From Eretmocerus hayati (lineage: Eukaryota; Arthropoda; Insecta; Hymenoptera; Aphelinidae): DNA of 64,000 nt. Under the pieces are notes generated by a model. It had not been told where the DNA came from. It did not search any database and worked only from the letters and a program-made list of their open reading frames with translations. Location of the stretch: assembly GCA_029851415.1 (NCBI GenBank), contig CM056742.1:189639344-189703343 (forward strand), given 5' to 3'. The position numbers were made by a program, and so were the translations under genes. The first letter of the stretch is position 1; every line of letters starts with the position of its first letter. Positions 41,343 to 54,631 of this stretch are shown piece by piece.

Positions 41343-42580
41343 TCAATTACTCCAGGGAATGATGAATCTACTTTCAACTTTGAATGCATGAGGGAATAAA
41401 TGCGCTGGGGATGCCCTCTCCTTCAACCAGGTCAGGTAGGCACCGGAGCAACCGTGTTCACTCAGTGCCTGCGTTGTCCAGTAATCTATCTCTCCGTGGG
41501 TGCGTTTCGTCCATTCGGCTACGTCACGGATCAGCCGGTGAGTCCATGTGCCATCTGCAAATGGCGAATCCCACTCAGTTTGCCACTGCTCAAGGGTGAT
41601 TTCCTTCTCGTTGTCGCGGATGATCTCCTTCATCGTTGGGGTGAGCACTCGTTCGGCTCCGATCACTTTTTGCCGGTCCCAGATACTCACCCGCTCCGCG
41701 AGGAGCAAGTGGATGAGTGGCGTTCCCGCCAGCACGCAAGCTGCGTCGCCTGACACGGTGCGATAGGCACGAATGCTCCTCAGAGCCGCTCTCCGGTAGA
41801 CAGGCCTCATCCTCTTCTCGATGACGGCCTTGTCTCTCCCCACACGGGTGCACCGTAGATCATGATAGAAGCGCTCGAGGTGTTGAGCAGTTAACGCCTC
41901 TTCTGTTTCGGTCCTCCGATGTTCGGCACCAGTCACTGGAGAGCCGCTCCGACCCTGCTTGCCTTCTGCGTGGCTTCTTGGATGTGCTTCTTCAACGACC
42001 ACTTGTCATCGAGCCATACACCCAGATATTTTAGCTCTATCTTGCGTGGTATCTCTTGCCTGTTGATGTCAAAATGGGGCACGTCTAACTTCCTCCGCCT
42101 CGTGACCACTATGGCTTCGCACTCTGAAACAGCCAGCTCTAAGAGCCTGCTGATTTTCCACTCGTGGACTCGGGCCAGCGCCTCGTTCGCGAAGAGCTTT
42201 TCGTTGTCGGCCCAAACTATGAGTCGTCCGCAGAGCCACTTTTCGAACTCGAATGAGTCCCGCGTCGTCCGCAAAAGCCACTTTTATCACACCTTCTAGC
42301 ATTTCGATAGACTGTAGACTATCGTACTGGGTGTTCCAGTTGAACGGCCCGGAAATTGATCCTCGTCCGATTCCGGCAGACAGCTCTCGAACCTCTTGTC
42401 CCTCGTAGGTGTCGTATACGAGGGTCCTATTCCGTAGGTAGTCGCTCGTGACGGCTAACAGGTAGGGTGACACTTTACCTACCTGGGATGCGTACACTCG
42501 CTCCCAGGTCGCACAGTTGAATGCGTTCTTTATGTCGAACGTGATGATCGCGCAGAAACCCCCTCTCCCTTGGCGAACAT
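41343..42580 (-). pseudogene. non-LTR retrotransposon fragment (R1/Jockey/LOA-like pol)
   Basis: Minus strand. The fragment starts inside the reverse transcriptase (GFCAIITFDIKNAFN near 42570), continues with YLLAVTSDYLRNRTLVY, GRGSISGPFNWN and the catalytic FADD (AFADDAGLI), then moves frame to KYLGVWLDDKWSLKKHI of the thumb, and again to YRRAALRSIRAYRTVSGDAA and LEQWQTEWDS...GEIDYWTTQALSEHGCSGAYL, the conserved C-terminal region. The final zinc knuckle is not complete. Two frameshifts and 5' truncation are typical of dead LINE copies; there is no poly(A) at the 3' end. Confidence 0.88.
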
Positions 42581-44691
42581 GAGGCCTCAGTATATGTGTC
42601 TGAAAAATGACATCGGTGCTACATTAACATCGAGAATCTCACCCCAAATCCACTTGATTGCAACAGGCTACTGATTTTGGAGGAAACAGTAGGTTCCCAG
42701 CGTGAGCTCAAAGGAAAGTTGAAACTTGGAAAATAAGGGTCACCCGGAACATATACGGTGACCGGGATGCAAAGACTCCTCACTATGATTTGAGAGAGGA
42801 CTAGATGGAGTATGTAGCCGAAATCGACAGGTATTGGGGGAAAGATTTTTTCAAAGTGTGCAACTACAAGTCAATATTTTTTTCTGTAAGACTAAGAACT
42901 AGGATAGGATATCAGGAGGGAAGAAATTTCCGTCGAATCTCACTACTATAAATCATCCATCTTTCCACGTAGATTGATAAAAGAGTTGGCGCAGCTGGAT
43001 TTGTAGGTTTTTGAGACGGAATGCCTAGATTCTCCAGGTTACCCAGGTACTAAACCAAATATCTGGATTTTCGCTGTTATGCAGATCGATAGACAACCTA
43101 TTACTCAAATCTGTTGGCAGTGTAATCGAGACTAGAATTCTAGCCTCGATGGATGGATAGATAGAAACGGTATATATCGCTTAAGAATGTAAACACAAGC
43201 ATTACAATATTTCCATTCAATTTTATAATACATTCCTCGAAAACGAAGGAGACAAAAAAAGTTCACCTGACACTCGATTTAAAAAATATACAATCACATC
43301 GATATTTGATTGGAGAGAGTACAAATATGAACAACAACCAGTAGTGAGCGAATGGACAGCACAAAGGGCCATGTTCACTTTCACGGCTCACTAAATGTAC
43401 TCGAGGAGTCAATTCAGGGAGCAAGCAATAACCACCACAATAAGAGGATTATACTTTATGGTTTACTACAAGGTCTACCTCCACGTGGCGTCATTTTTAG
43501 AAGCTCCATTACGCCAGGTATGATTATTCGACAAGGCTCAGACCAAGATAGGCAGTGAGATTCGAGGAAGCGTTCGTCTGCGAGCTCAGTGGAAGAACAG
43601 GGATCGAAATCCTGAAAACAATCACCGAAGTTCCTGTGACTATATATTGCGTGTATACTGTAATAATAGAGCCACTTGAGGGTGTTACAACTGTGGAACT
43701 TGTTAGTGCAATCAATGGTGCCCAAGTCGTCACTGCGTCGGTCTTGCTAGTCCGATGCGCTGACCACCAATAGTTTCAATAAAATTACTCCAGGTCTCTT
43801 GAATTTCAATCTCAATACCTCCGGAGGCTGCTAGTTAAACTTCTCAAAATATCTTGCACTGCATCCGAGGACCTTTTTGCTCAAAAATTGAATGTTTGGT
43901 TGAAGAAGGTACCCTTATAACTGTTTTCGTGGTACGAAACATGACAGTGACAATAAATGATTTCAGTACGACGTAGGCGACTTTTGTGTGGAAAATTTCG
44001 GGCTGGTGCCTCAATGCGAGGGATACTATCAAGTACCCTTAATCACCAATCGAATATTGAAATCTCCAAACTATTGATTCGATGGACAACCATTCATTCA
44101 CTTGGACTGATAATTGTAATATTAAGTAAATCTTCGAGTTATTGATTCCCACAACGATCAAATATTATGTACCCAAGTCCGTTCCAGTGCACTTCGTCCA
44201 TGGGAGATGCGAGGATCGAAGATATTGAGAACATTTACAACGGCACAGGACAGGCTGTCGCCTCTCAATTCCAACGTCGGTAGGAAAAATTGCCTTGAAA
44301 CTGTCGATAGGGGCACAGACAAATAGTCGAAGGATCATTCGTCTCATGCTGTGCTTGAAATTGAAAACGTGCATCACAGACTGGATCTTGCTGATCGGAA
44401 TTTCGACTGAGGCCCATTTTCAATGAGGAGTTAATTATTCCCGGGGATGATGGGCTGGATCTCAAATGTGACAAAATTGGGGAATGAGGCTCTTTGAGGA
44501 TCTTGAAAATTCTACAGAATTACTGAGATGCATACTAGGTTGACCCTTATTTTTCAAATTATTACGGGTGCCCTCCAAATAGTTTCGTCATATAATCAAG
44601 GAAATCGGAAATTCACTCCTATTTATCCTCAAAAAAATTTGAGTCGTGCTAAGATAAGCTGATTTATTTTGAAAAAAGGTACAGGCGTCCC
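42581..44691. other. intergenic, no supported gene
   Basis: Short frames at 43.35-43.77 kb overlap on both strands without domains. No repeat or RNA recognised. Confidence 0.4.
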
Positions 44692-45546
44692 TTGGTAACC
44701 GCGGTTTTGGTAATCGCGGTTTTGCTCAACCGCGGTTTTGAAAAATGCACTCTTATTTTGGTAACCGCGGTTCGGATCTCGGTAACCACGGTTTTTTTCT
44801 TGCCATCCTTATGCTTTCCTAAAAATTTCAGAACATCAATAAACTCGTGCTACTTCTTGGTCACTCTTTGGTCCCCATATTACCAAATACTAATTCGCAG
44901 GAGAACAAAACCATAAATTTGGAAACATTGTTGATGGAAGAATCAATATTCTGCACTGCTTATGACCTTTTTTTAGATCCCACAACCAAGAATACCAAAA
45001 CTCTTGTTAATATGCATTGATTGCAAATAGCAAAATATGAGAGTGAAAGAAAAAAGTGTCAGAAAAGAGAGGACGAATATTGTCAGCCGAAAAAAGCTCT
45101 ACCAAGGGAACAAGAAAATTGACGACTTTGGAAAAAGAACTCAATATTTCTGATCAACTTGAACCAGGAGCGAGAGTGCAGAAGTGGTACGCAGATACCG
45201 AGTCGATCAATCAACAAAAAGAAATATTCGTGACAGTGGGAAACGATCAGAGAAAACTTATTTTTATGAGGGGAAATGATTTTGTCGTGTTGTACAGTAG
45301 TTTTTCCATAGTGCTGAGATCAAGGAAATGGGGCTTTAAAAATTGCTATGAGGTGAAATTTGAATTTTTAACTGTGAGTAGTCCATCTCAGACAGGAGTC
45401 CGCGGATGTTGGAACCGATCCCCTCTTTTCCATCAAGTCCAATGCTTCGGTAACCGCGGTTTTGGTAACCGCGGTACCTTTCCGGAAGGTATCCCCCGCG
45501 GTTACCTTTCCGGAAGGTATCCCCCGTGGTTACCGAGGGACGCCTG
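44692..45546 (+). mobile_element. pogo/Tigger-like element, deleted
   Basis: 855 bp between TA duplications (44690-44691, 45547-45548), with inverted ends CAGGCGTCCCTTGGTAACC and GGTTACCGAGGGACGCCTG. Such CAG-TCCCTCGGTA-type ends are typical of pogo/Tigger elements. The subterminal regions repeat GGTAACCGCGGTT several times, and the right end has a duplicated CCTTTCCGGAAGGTATCCCC block. Confidence 0.85.
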
Positions 45547-45646
45547 TATCAAAAACATCGAGAATTCTTTTTGTTTTGACATGTCCAAGCACCTACCTAG
45601 AACACGTTTAAAGACTCAAACTACGCAAAAGGTGGCTCTGAGGTGA
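45056..45646 (+). pseudogene. N-terminal remnant of pogo-like transposase
   Basis: The reading frame starts in the middle of the pogo-like element and encodes a basic segment with TRKLTTLEKELNISDQLEPG, resembling the first CENP-B/pogo helix-turn-helix. It then runs through the right inverted end and out of the element, so the DDE catalytic domain is missing. The remnant could only retain partial DNA-binding ability. Confidence 0.45.
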
Positions 45647-47915
45647 TTATCAAATACCAAGAGCACAATGAGAAGCTCAGAGACAAAGTTCAAGGCTGAT
45701 GGTACTTGCAGATTTCCAACAACGATATTCAGCAACTCAACTAAGATTACTTCTGAATAACGATTTCCCTCCACTCCACGTGTACGCAGTACATCATTTT
45801 CAATCCAAAAACTACTTCAACGCGTCTCTTAATGAATTCTCAAAGGGATATCTAACGACTCCTACAACCAAATAAATACTCTAAGATGGGGAGAACATAC
45901 TGCAAAGTAACGTCACTCATGTCATGAAGACACAAACCGGCAAATTTTTTCTTGGTCTCACTAGCTTCCACAAGAGCTTGTGTTACTCTGACGCGACAGT
46001 TTTCATGGTCCTGAATTATATTTTTTCCTTTCCAATGAGTGATGAAGTCGTGTCATAGGAGGTGGCCACGGCGCCTTGTGTAAACTGCATCCTCCGCATA
46101 ACACCCTGTGAGTGTCAGAACCCCAAAATTTTGATTTTTATTCAAAAAATCTTAAAAGTAACTGGATTTTGCGATACCTAGGTCACCATATACATCGGCA
46201 ATACCCAGCAGCAAATTCCTAATCAGAAAGATGTTTCTGCGTTGTTTGAGACCTTAAACGGGCTTCAGTGAGGAGCTTGAACACGTCGAGACAAAAAGAA
46301 TCCTCGTTGTTTTTTTTTAACCCTATTTCGAAGAAAGCCGGCTTCTGTCAGCATGGCTCAAAATTTTTTCCGGGACCAGTAGCAGTGGAATTCTCATCTT
46401 TCGATCATATGGGAACTATTTGAGGGGCGCCCAAGATGGTGGAAAAATATTGAGAAATAAGGAAAACACAAATGCACACTTAATTGTTGGTTGTTGCTCC
46501 GCGCAAGTCTACATCCATGACGCGATTCCATTGTTGAGTGACATGAAAGCCGATAGCCCTCACTCTGTGAAATTTGACGAGCGGGAACCAAAATAAAAGT
46601 GGGATCGTTGACAGTGCACGTCACTATTGAAATGATATTTTACAGTTGTCCCCGCGTGTTCGGAGTCTCCAATTCAACTCAAGGAGTCAGGATTACAAAC
46701 TCTCCTATGCGTTCCGGACACATCTCTTCTAGCAGCCCAAATCACAATCTGCAAGGCTGCAGCGTCGAGCGTTCTTGAGATGAATGTTAGCCTATATGGA
46801 GCAAACGGACTACTATTTGTCAGCGCAAGTGGACATCTAGTCGTGGGTAACGGATTTAAGTATCAATAGTTCAAAAAACAGCCATTTTGTGTTGTTTTCG
46901 CACATTTGGGCCAACTACTAGCAGAATAGTAGTAACGACTGCTGACTCAAGGCATCCTAAACTAATTTATCGTCGAATTTTTGTGAACAGTTCTTTCATT
47001 GGTTCTGTCATGCTGAATGAAGAAGGGTCCCTGTCTAGTGTCTATCTAGAATGCATCGTGCAGGAGAACTTCGGCGATCCTTTCTATTCGGATTGAATGA
47101 GTATTCTCACCTATGGTGCAGCTAAAAATAATCGATAAAAACTACCGAGTATGTTAAAGAATTACGGTTTCATCTGTCCTTTCTCACCTATCCGTACTCT
47201 CGATGTGGTCATTGAGAGTCAAACAGAGGATTGTATTCACGTTCTGACTCCCTTCAGCTCCACCGTAATTACTTCATTTCCAGGCCCTGGAGACGTGAAA
47301 ACGGCAGAGAATTCACTCGTGCATACTCGAAAGCTGCTCCCTATCGCATCAGACCAGTTCGCGCTTGAGGATGCACGGCACGACAAAGAGGACGTGAAAA
47401 GAGAGCGTAGACTTTGCGATCCAGAGATGAAAAATCCACCAAGCCAACAAAGCCCGCGTTCAGAATGAATTGGAGAACTTGAAAATTAAGAGCGTGAGTA
47501 TCTGCTCGGGCAGTATCCAGCCTTATCGTATTTCCTTGCTTTTGCCGAGCTGATGCAGTAGTTGCCTCTCGCATGGCTGATTTAGCCAGTAGCAGAGAAG
47601 CTTGAAAATGTAATAGAGAGAACTAGCCAGAGGAAATTACCATCCATAGCTGACGATCTTCTTCAGGTTGTGTCCAAGCATAGAAAAGATGCGCAGATGA
47701 AAATTAAGCACGTAGTGTACCGGAAACAAGTTTGTTCGACGCCGAGCTTGCAAGACGTTGCCAGCTTGTTTGAAAGTGTAATGAGAAAGTAGTGAAAGCA
47801 ATTTCCAGCCCCACTCTTCTATGTAGCGTATGGGTCACGAAAAAAAGCTGCAAGAATTCTGAATCCAATCACCAAGTTCGAGTGAAACCAATTTCTTTCG
47901 ATCAAATTGATGGTC
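45549..47915. other. intergenic, no supported gene
   Basis: Frames of up to about 105 codons (for example 47151-47468) show no recognisable domain. Confidence 0.4.
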
Positions 47916-48119
47916 TATACCCGCCGTACCATGTCGATTTATTGCTATCTAATCCTTCGGTGAAGAATTGTAAAGCACTGTGCACTTTCTTGGAAGAATG
48001 TAACCTGAGTATTTGAATTCACGAATATTATAATATCACGATTGTAATTTAGTATAAGTATATGTATATGTATTCAGACTTGTAGCAATATAATCCTTTC
48101 AGAGATTGAAATTGCTTAA

Positions 48120-48151
<32 letters not shown>
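47916..48151 (+). mobile_element. short retroposed sequence with 30-nt poly(A) tail
   Basis: A run of 30 A at 48122-48151 ends the segment. AATTGATGGTC occurs immediately left of it (47905-47915) and again right after the poly(A) (about 48150-48160), consistent with a target-site duplication of 10-12 bp. The insert of about 205 bp before the tail has no tRNA-type promoter; its first part is open (YPPYHVDLLLSNPSVKNC...) and the rest is AT-rich like a 3' UTR. It could be a truncated mRNA retrocopy or LINE 3' end. Confidence 0.6.
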
Positions 48152-48156
<5 letters not shown>

Positions 48157-48160
48157 GGTC

Positions 48161-51100
48161 CCTTATAAGAAGAAAGCACGATCTGATATTTCTGCAGTTT
48201 ACTCGGTGGTAGCAATTTTTCCCATGTTCGTCGCGCGAGCAGTGAACAAGTCTCAGCCAATTGGTAGTAAGAAATGAAGCGGTCTAGACTCGTGAGAGTA
48301 GGAAAGAAATCCAGAATGATCTACAAATTATGAGGGCCCAAATTTCGTCCACCTACGTAGTACAGATGCAATAGATTCTTAATCATTACTCAAGAGTCAA
48401 TCGCAACCTGCGTTATTGATTCAAAATTCCAACCACGTGATTGGGTTTGATTTTGAGATGCGGTTGGAATTGTATTTCATTCAGATGGTTGGAATTCAGC
48501 AACGTACTTGATCGTGCTAGAGGATGACAGTTGACGTCCCCGCCATTAGTTGTCGTATCGAGATACTCATTACACTCTATTCGCATCCTATATGGATCCT
48601 TCCTCAAAAGCCAGCGGACTAAACATGATTCTTCGAACAAAGTCCTATTCCGTTGCGTCCCTGCACTCTCTATTTCACACCCGATTTTTACCCAACTGAT
48701 CTCTAACAAATTTTTTATTTGGCTTCAAGATTCATCCAAGGGTGGATATTTTTTCGGATGAATGTTTGATTCGCGCATTCAGATCCATCTACTTTTCGCA
48801 CGTTGTACGAGAGAGTTGCAGTATATCCGATTTTGCAATTATACTGTGTATTTTTATTCACTCAGATCTTAGTTCTCTACGATCGATTTCAAGATCTTTC
48901 TCATCAGTCATACATCCATTTTCCTGTCGAACATGTTATTTTCCGAGTGAACAATCAAAACTAGTATTCGATGCAAGCCCTCGGAACAAGCGATTCGCAA
49001 AGTGATCTACCCGTGAATAAGTTGACATTATGCTTCTCTAATCCGGACAAAAGGCGACTCCGTACTTCAAGTTTGAATGATATACCTATTTCCGCCTGGT
49101 ACGACTCATCAATGAGCCCCAGAGTAGTAGTTCTGTTTGAGAACTGATTCCAACATTCTGTATCGAGATCGTATGAGGTACGGGAGTCATGCTGTGAAGC
49201 CAGGACCAATCCGAGGACATTGAACGGTTTTGCAGTATCATCAGCTCATGACATTCGACTATCGTGATCGACGACCACGTTCTACATTAGTTTAAAGTTT
49301 CACCGAAGTTTTCGGTGGCATTTTCCTCGTTTCATCGACCTGAAGTGTGATGGAACAGAATTAATAATTTCACCAAGGAGTAAAAAGCAGTGCATACCAG
49401 CCACATACTGTGCTACGTGGTCAAAGGATTACGAATGTGGAACAAGAGCCATGGGAGGAAGAAATGACGTGGAGCGTGAGGCTCGTGAGATCTGAAAGCG
49501 GAGATAGAAGAAGGGTATCAGAGAATATTCATTTTCATGATGTAGATCGGGAGTGCTTAGCTCTGCCGACTCTCTGATCCCATGTGACTGAAGGCAGTGG
49601 AGGAGCTCACGAGTCCAGTCTTGCCCCGATTATATGCATATGAGTCTTTTTTGCTCAGGTGTTTGCCATGTCGACGTCTCCTCCCGAGTATAGCTCACTA
49701 TGCTCTAATCCTCTTTGTCGTTCCATCGTCCTCGCTACTGATACATCTTCTGAATGGAATATATGCGTAAGTATACGCTGAAAACTCAAAAAAGTGAAGG
49801 ACCTCGTCCTATACGACCCCGAAAGAGCTTTTTTCGTGGTGCTCAAAGAGAAAAGCCCAGTAAGCAAGCAGATATACTCCGAAAGTCCAGAATAGAGGCG
49901 GATAGCTCGAGAGGGCCTGGATCACGTTTTTTCTCATTGACGAATGATCGATGAGAAAAAAGTGAGGCATGAACTTCTCTAATTTGATATTAAAGAGTGC
50001 GTTCCCAATTGATGTTTGTCTCAGATCACCAATCAGGAGTTTCATTCTTCAAGAATGGGGCGATTTTTCGACAACTACTTAACCCATTCACTACCGCGAG
50101 TTTGAGACATCGAGAAACGTATTTCTGACATTCAGAATATGTTTTCCCGATGAAAATAGGACGAAAAAAAGGCAAAATCAGGATTTTCAAAATTTTTTGG
50201 TTTTTATTCTTTTTCTTGCTAGCAATCCAGTATTTAGCCTCGACCTCTACTTTGATTCATTCCTAATCTCAATAAGAACTTTTGAGAATTTTCCCAAATT
50301 TTTCTAAGGTTTCCTAAAAAAATTACAGCTTAATATTAGAAATCGATAAAAGAAATTTGTCCATTATAATGGACATTCTGAGAGAATGGGTTGAGCTAAT
50401 GAATATTCGCGAACCGTCCAAGATTGTGGCGTAGCTGGTATGCTCAAGTGTCCGTAAATTGTAAATCCAGTGATTAAGTATAATGTTCTAGTGTAATGAA
50501 CTGCATCTCGCGTCTTTTGTTCGAAAACAAATTCGCACGCGATCTGCGAGAAGTGGTAAAAAAAACAGCCAGAACGGTGGGAGAAGGCGATGTATGTTGA
50601 CACCCGCAACCATCTCATGCATATTCCAATGTTGGTTGCGATGCAAATTCAGAGACGATTGAGTCAGATCGAACAATGCGAGAAAAGAGCTCAAAAACCT
50701 CCATTTTAGCAAAAAATTATCTTCGATTCGCCAACCTTGCGCTCTTGCTCTCGTAAGGTGCGAATTGAGCATAATGAAAATGCCCTGCACGTACTCGCTC
50801 TTTCTTTGCATAGCTATCCTTGAGCTTCGATTTTTATTCGAGAGTCGAAGTTTAATTTTGCCTTGACCCGCTTGGCTCCTTTTGTCAAGCTATTTTGTAC
50901 TTCAGTGCTCCTAATGTGCATCTGTTAACTCGATTTCGAGAAGGTTGTTGGAACATTTCTCCCCTCTTCTAAACATCCACTAGGGGAGTCCCTCCTGCTC
51001 GTTTCGCTCGTTGACCCCTACATGACACATCTAACGTTACGATAATGAAAAGTAAGTATTCTCCGATTCCACTCGCCACTGAACTTGATATCACATCTTA

Positions 51101-51979
51101 ATCATCAGACGAGTACCTACTAGGCACGTGCTCAGTCAGAGCAGAGTATTTGATCCCTGTCTCATTTTCTCTGTACTGACTGTACTTGAAAATCTCATAA
51201 TTGAATTGAAATGGTCTTATTAGTCATTTTAACACTTACAAGTAGAATAATTGACTCCAGATAGATGGTTCTATTTTTGTTATCTCGTTGCTCCAAAATG
51301 GCTATAATTTAGCTCATTTGTAGTGTTTTTCTGAAACCTTGCCAATCTTTGTCAATTTCCCTGTGATGCAGCAGATTTTCGGTAGATCGAGTCGAAATAT
51401 CGGGAAAAATTATGGAAACTGAGTCCAGATTCAGATCTGTGCGAGCTAGACAAAAGTGGTGGATTGAAATGATTCTGAAGATATTAACTTCTATTTTCCT
51501 TTCCAATGCTTCTCGAATCATTCCCATCTATCAATTCATGTCTGATTTGCAGGTGCTTGAGGGTCGTTCAAGTCAATCTAGGGCACCAGCGGCGAGGCCA
51601 GGTGAGGTGGCATAACGGTGTTGGGTTGATAACGTAACGAGGACGAGCGTGGCCCCGTCCAAACTGTGTCTCAACTGGCAAATAAATGCAATTCTGAGGC
51701 TCCAAATACTCGGTCTCATATTACTCATAGACCCATACTTGAATAGATGTGTGTGAAATTCAAAAATGCTGTTTGCTTATGGAACTTCCTGCGCCAGAAT
51801 ATCAGTAGACAATGCCTCATAATCACTAGGTTTCAGTTTCTACGCCTTGACCGAGTTTTTTGCTTTCGATACCGGACTAGATATTATTCTTCACTTCGCA
51901 CCTAGAACATGATCATGCTATATGCATGGTATGTCCTCCCCCTGTTAGGAAAAATATATCACCCCAAAACATAGCGCGA
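48161..51979. other. intergenic, no supported gene
   Basis: Scattered short frames only. A segment near 51585-51680 is slightly GC-rich and faintly tRNA-like but lacks a B box. Confidence 0.4.
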
Positions 51980-52333
51980 ACTGTAAAAAATTGGTTCAAT
52001 TTTCAACCAACATCTCAACCAGCTGATTGAATTCTTTTTTGTCTGAACGGTTGGATTCTAAACCAAGTGATAAGATCCCGAGTCACTTGGGTAGGAGATC
52101 CAGGGCTGGTCTGGATCTCCCACGCTTACGTCGCATGAATTATTCGCCGACTCTATTATCACGGGTGCTCGATCCATCTCACGGGTCGCGTACCCATAAA
52201 CTCGCAGCCGTTGAAATTTCAACCAGCTAGTTGAATATTCAACAACTTGGTTGAATTTTCAACCACTGTGGTTGGAGTTACAATTCAACTAACTGGTGGG
52301 AGTTTTTCGAGTAAATTGTTTACAGTGCAATTA
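51980..52333. repeat. possible MITE built of TTCAACC/GGTTGAA palindromes
   Basis: Both ends contain ACTGTAAA-AATT in inverted orientation and subterminal copies of palindromes such as TTCAACCAGCTAGTTGAA (about 52216-52233) and TTCAACAACTTGGTTGAA. The middle is a non-repetitive GC-richer segment. Inverted ends are imperfect and the target duplication is unclear. Confidence 0.4.
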
Positions 52334-54631
52334 TCATAAATACCTACTTCACGGAGGAGTACAGCAAGACGCGACTCGTCTCCTTGTTCACTCGATTAGA
52401 ACAAGCTTCTGTAGCCGGTAGACCCCTTTCAAGCGCTGAACGTCCTGTGCAGTCGTCGTCTCACGGTACAATCACGCGAAATATTGCACATCCTTGTGAC
52501 ACGAAAATATTCGATTCAGATGATTTGTCTAGCGCGCCATTCATATTCATCTCTCGCGTAAAATTAGCGCTCACATGATTATGACTCGATATTCTGCTCT
52601 ACAAAATCTTGGATTTCTCAGGCGAAGGAACGTTTCATAGTCATTTAATGTGGCTATTCAGCGAGGGCTGCGTTGTTGAGTAGCTTGAGACAAAAACTAT
52701 TTCCTCGAAGAGTGGAGATCGAGAGTGAAGTATTTTGAGTCACGCAAAGGAATTCCAGTGAATCGTACAATCGAGGTCTATTCTCACTCAACTTATTTGA
52801 GCTCAGTTCGACGTATGATCCTTCAGGGACAATCATTGGCTCCAAACTGAGGCTGAGGCTCTCTAATTCATGAGCAACGGTAATCATTAGAGCCACGTCG
52901 ATGCCTCGTCAATATTATTCACAGCCTGTTTCGTTTGATTTCGCTACAAGATAATTGAATCCCAGCTACTGAACTTACGGGATCTCCACTACGTTCATAC
53001 AACTGGAAAAGATGAGTCATCGAAGATTCTGCCGAATGTCCCTATCATCTTATCTCTTTAATTTAGATGATGTTTTGATCTTAGAGGTCTGGGGATCACG
53101 TTCATAGAATTGGTATAATGTTTGTTACCTTGGAACGTTTCGACAACTTTTTACACAGGTTTTGACATGCAAAAATAGTTTCACAATCCTCGGAATCCGA
53201 TTCGAAAATCATCGATGCATCTCATTCTGATTCGGTCAACCTACAAAGCTGGAAAGTTATAAGATTTAAAAATATTATATGAACAATATTACAGGTATTT
53301 TTTACAAATTGACAGCCCTCTAAAATGAAGAACTATTCCAGACTAGTAGACGGAGAATATTTCTAAGACATCTTCTTGTGCGAGATCGAAGATTTTTTAA
53401 ATTCTCAAGATATTAATGGTACTGAGATCTTGTTTTTGTTGGAAATACGAGTGTCGTGGGATGCGGGGGCGAACACTGACTAGTAAAACAAAAATTAAAA
53501 TGGGGGGAAGGGCCAGCATGCATCCCACCTGTTGCGAGAGCTTGACGCGTGCATACATATCATTATTTTGGATCTAGTAGAGCAGTGGCCGGCTAGTGTG
53601 CGGATTATCTAAAAGATCGAGCGCGTGGTCTAGTATCGTCGTTATGACAACGTTCTCGGCCTTCGTCGCGTCTATATAGAATTTGCGCCGACGCAGACTC
53701 ACCACGGTGAACGAAAACTGCTGCAGCCGCGCCTATAAGACAAATCAGTAGCACATGTGGCATGCCAGTGAATTAATCAAGTGAGTAAGTACGTGCACGG
53801 TGCCCCGCGATCTATCATTTTTTTTAGTTATGTTTGTAACTTGCCGATTTTGTGTAATTTAGCTGTTTTGATTCGTTCCTGAGGATTTCCAGTTTCCAAT
53901 TGACTCATTTCGATGGGTTATAAGTTCTTGCTTGCATTTTTTACGCTGATGATATCGTGTTAGTTTCTGCTTAATTATGAATTTCTGAGATCACGTGGCT
54001 GCGATCTCGTGTATTGGTGTGGTGGCTGATGAGTATTGAGTAATCCCCCAAAAGATCCAAGCAGTAACCCTGATAGCGACCACAACTTTTAGTATGGGTA
54101 TACCACCATTGACCTTCCATATTTCCCATATCTCATTGTGCTTTGCGAATGTCATGCAAATCCACCATGTGGACATATCATGATGGCCTTTGATGTCGAA
54201 AATAAGATCTGAAGAAGCAGAGGGCATCAAATTCTAGGAGGGATTGTTCTGTTGAATGCAAAATTGTAACTGTTTCCACAAATGCCAGTAGTTCCACGAA
54301 AACATGTTTCCCAGACGAAATAAATGTGGAAAGTGTCACGATTAAAGTTTTGGAGAATTTTCATCCTTTAGTTCTCCTTCGTTCATGACTTCGTTTTGTG
54401 CTTTCAATTCTGGTCTATATCATTGTATCGACGGAAATTTCCTAAAATCTCTTGAGACTTTTTTGATTTATTACAAGGAAACAATCATAAATTACTAGAA
54501 ATAGACACATATCAAGATATGGGATACTTGTAGTGAATGGTTGAGTTGGATTCCCGAGTGATAACAGTATACAGAGTAAGTATTATATTCAGCTTACTCT
54601 TCAAAAACAACTTGCCGTACGTAAAGATCTC
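52334..54631. other. intergenic, no supported gene
   Basis: AT-rich with a GC-richer patch at 53.45-53.8 kb containing a promoter-like motif; no coding exon recognised. Confidence 0.4.
53673..53702 (+). promoter_or_regulatory. possible TATA/initiator core promoter
   Basis: TATATAG at 53673-53679 is followed 28 bp later by TCACC in a GC-richer stretch, a plausible insect-type start-site arrangement. No downstream exon is identified. Confidence 0.3.

Noticed and set aside
51585..51680. Possible tRNA gene or tRNA-derived SINE
   Set aside because: An A-box-like TGGCATAACGGTG is visible but no B box or acceptor stem can be found.
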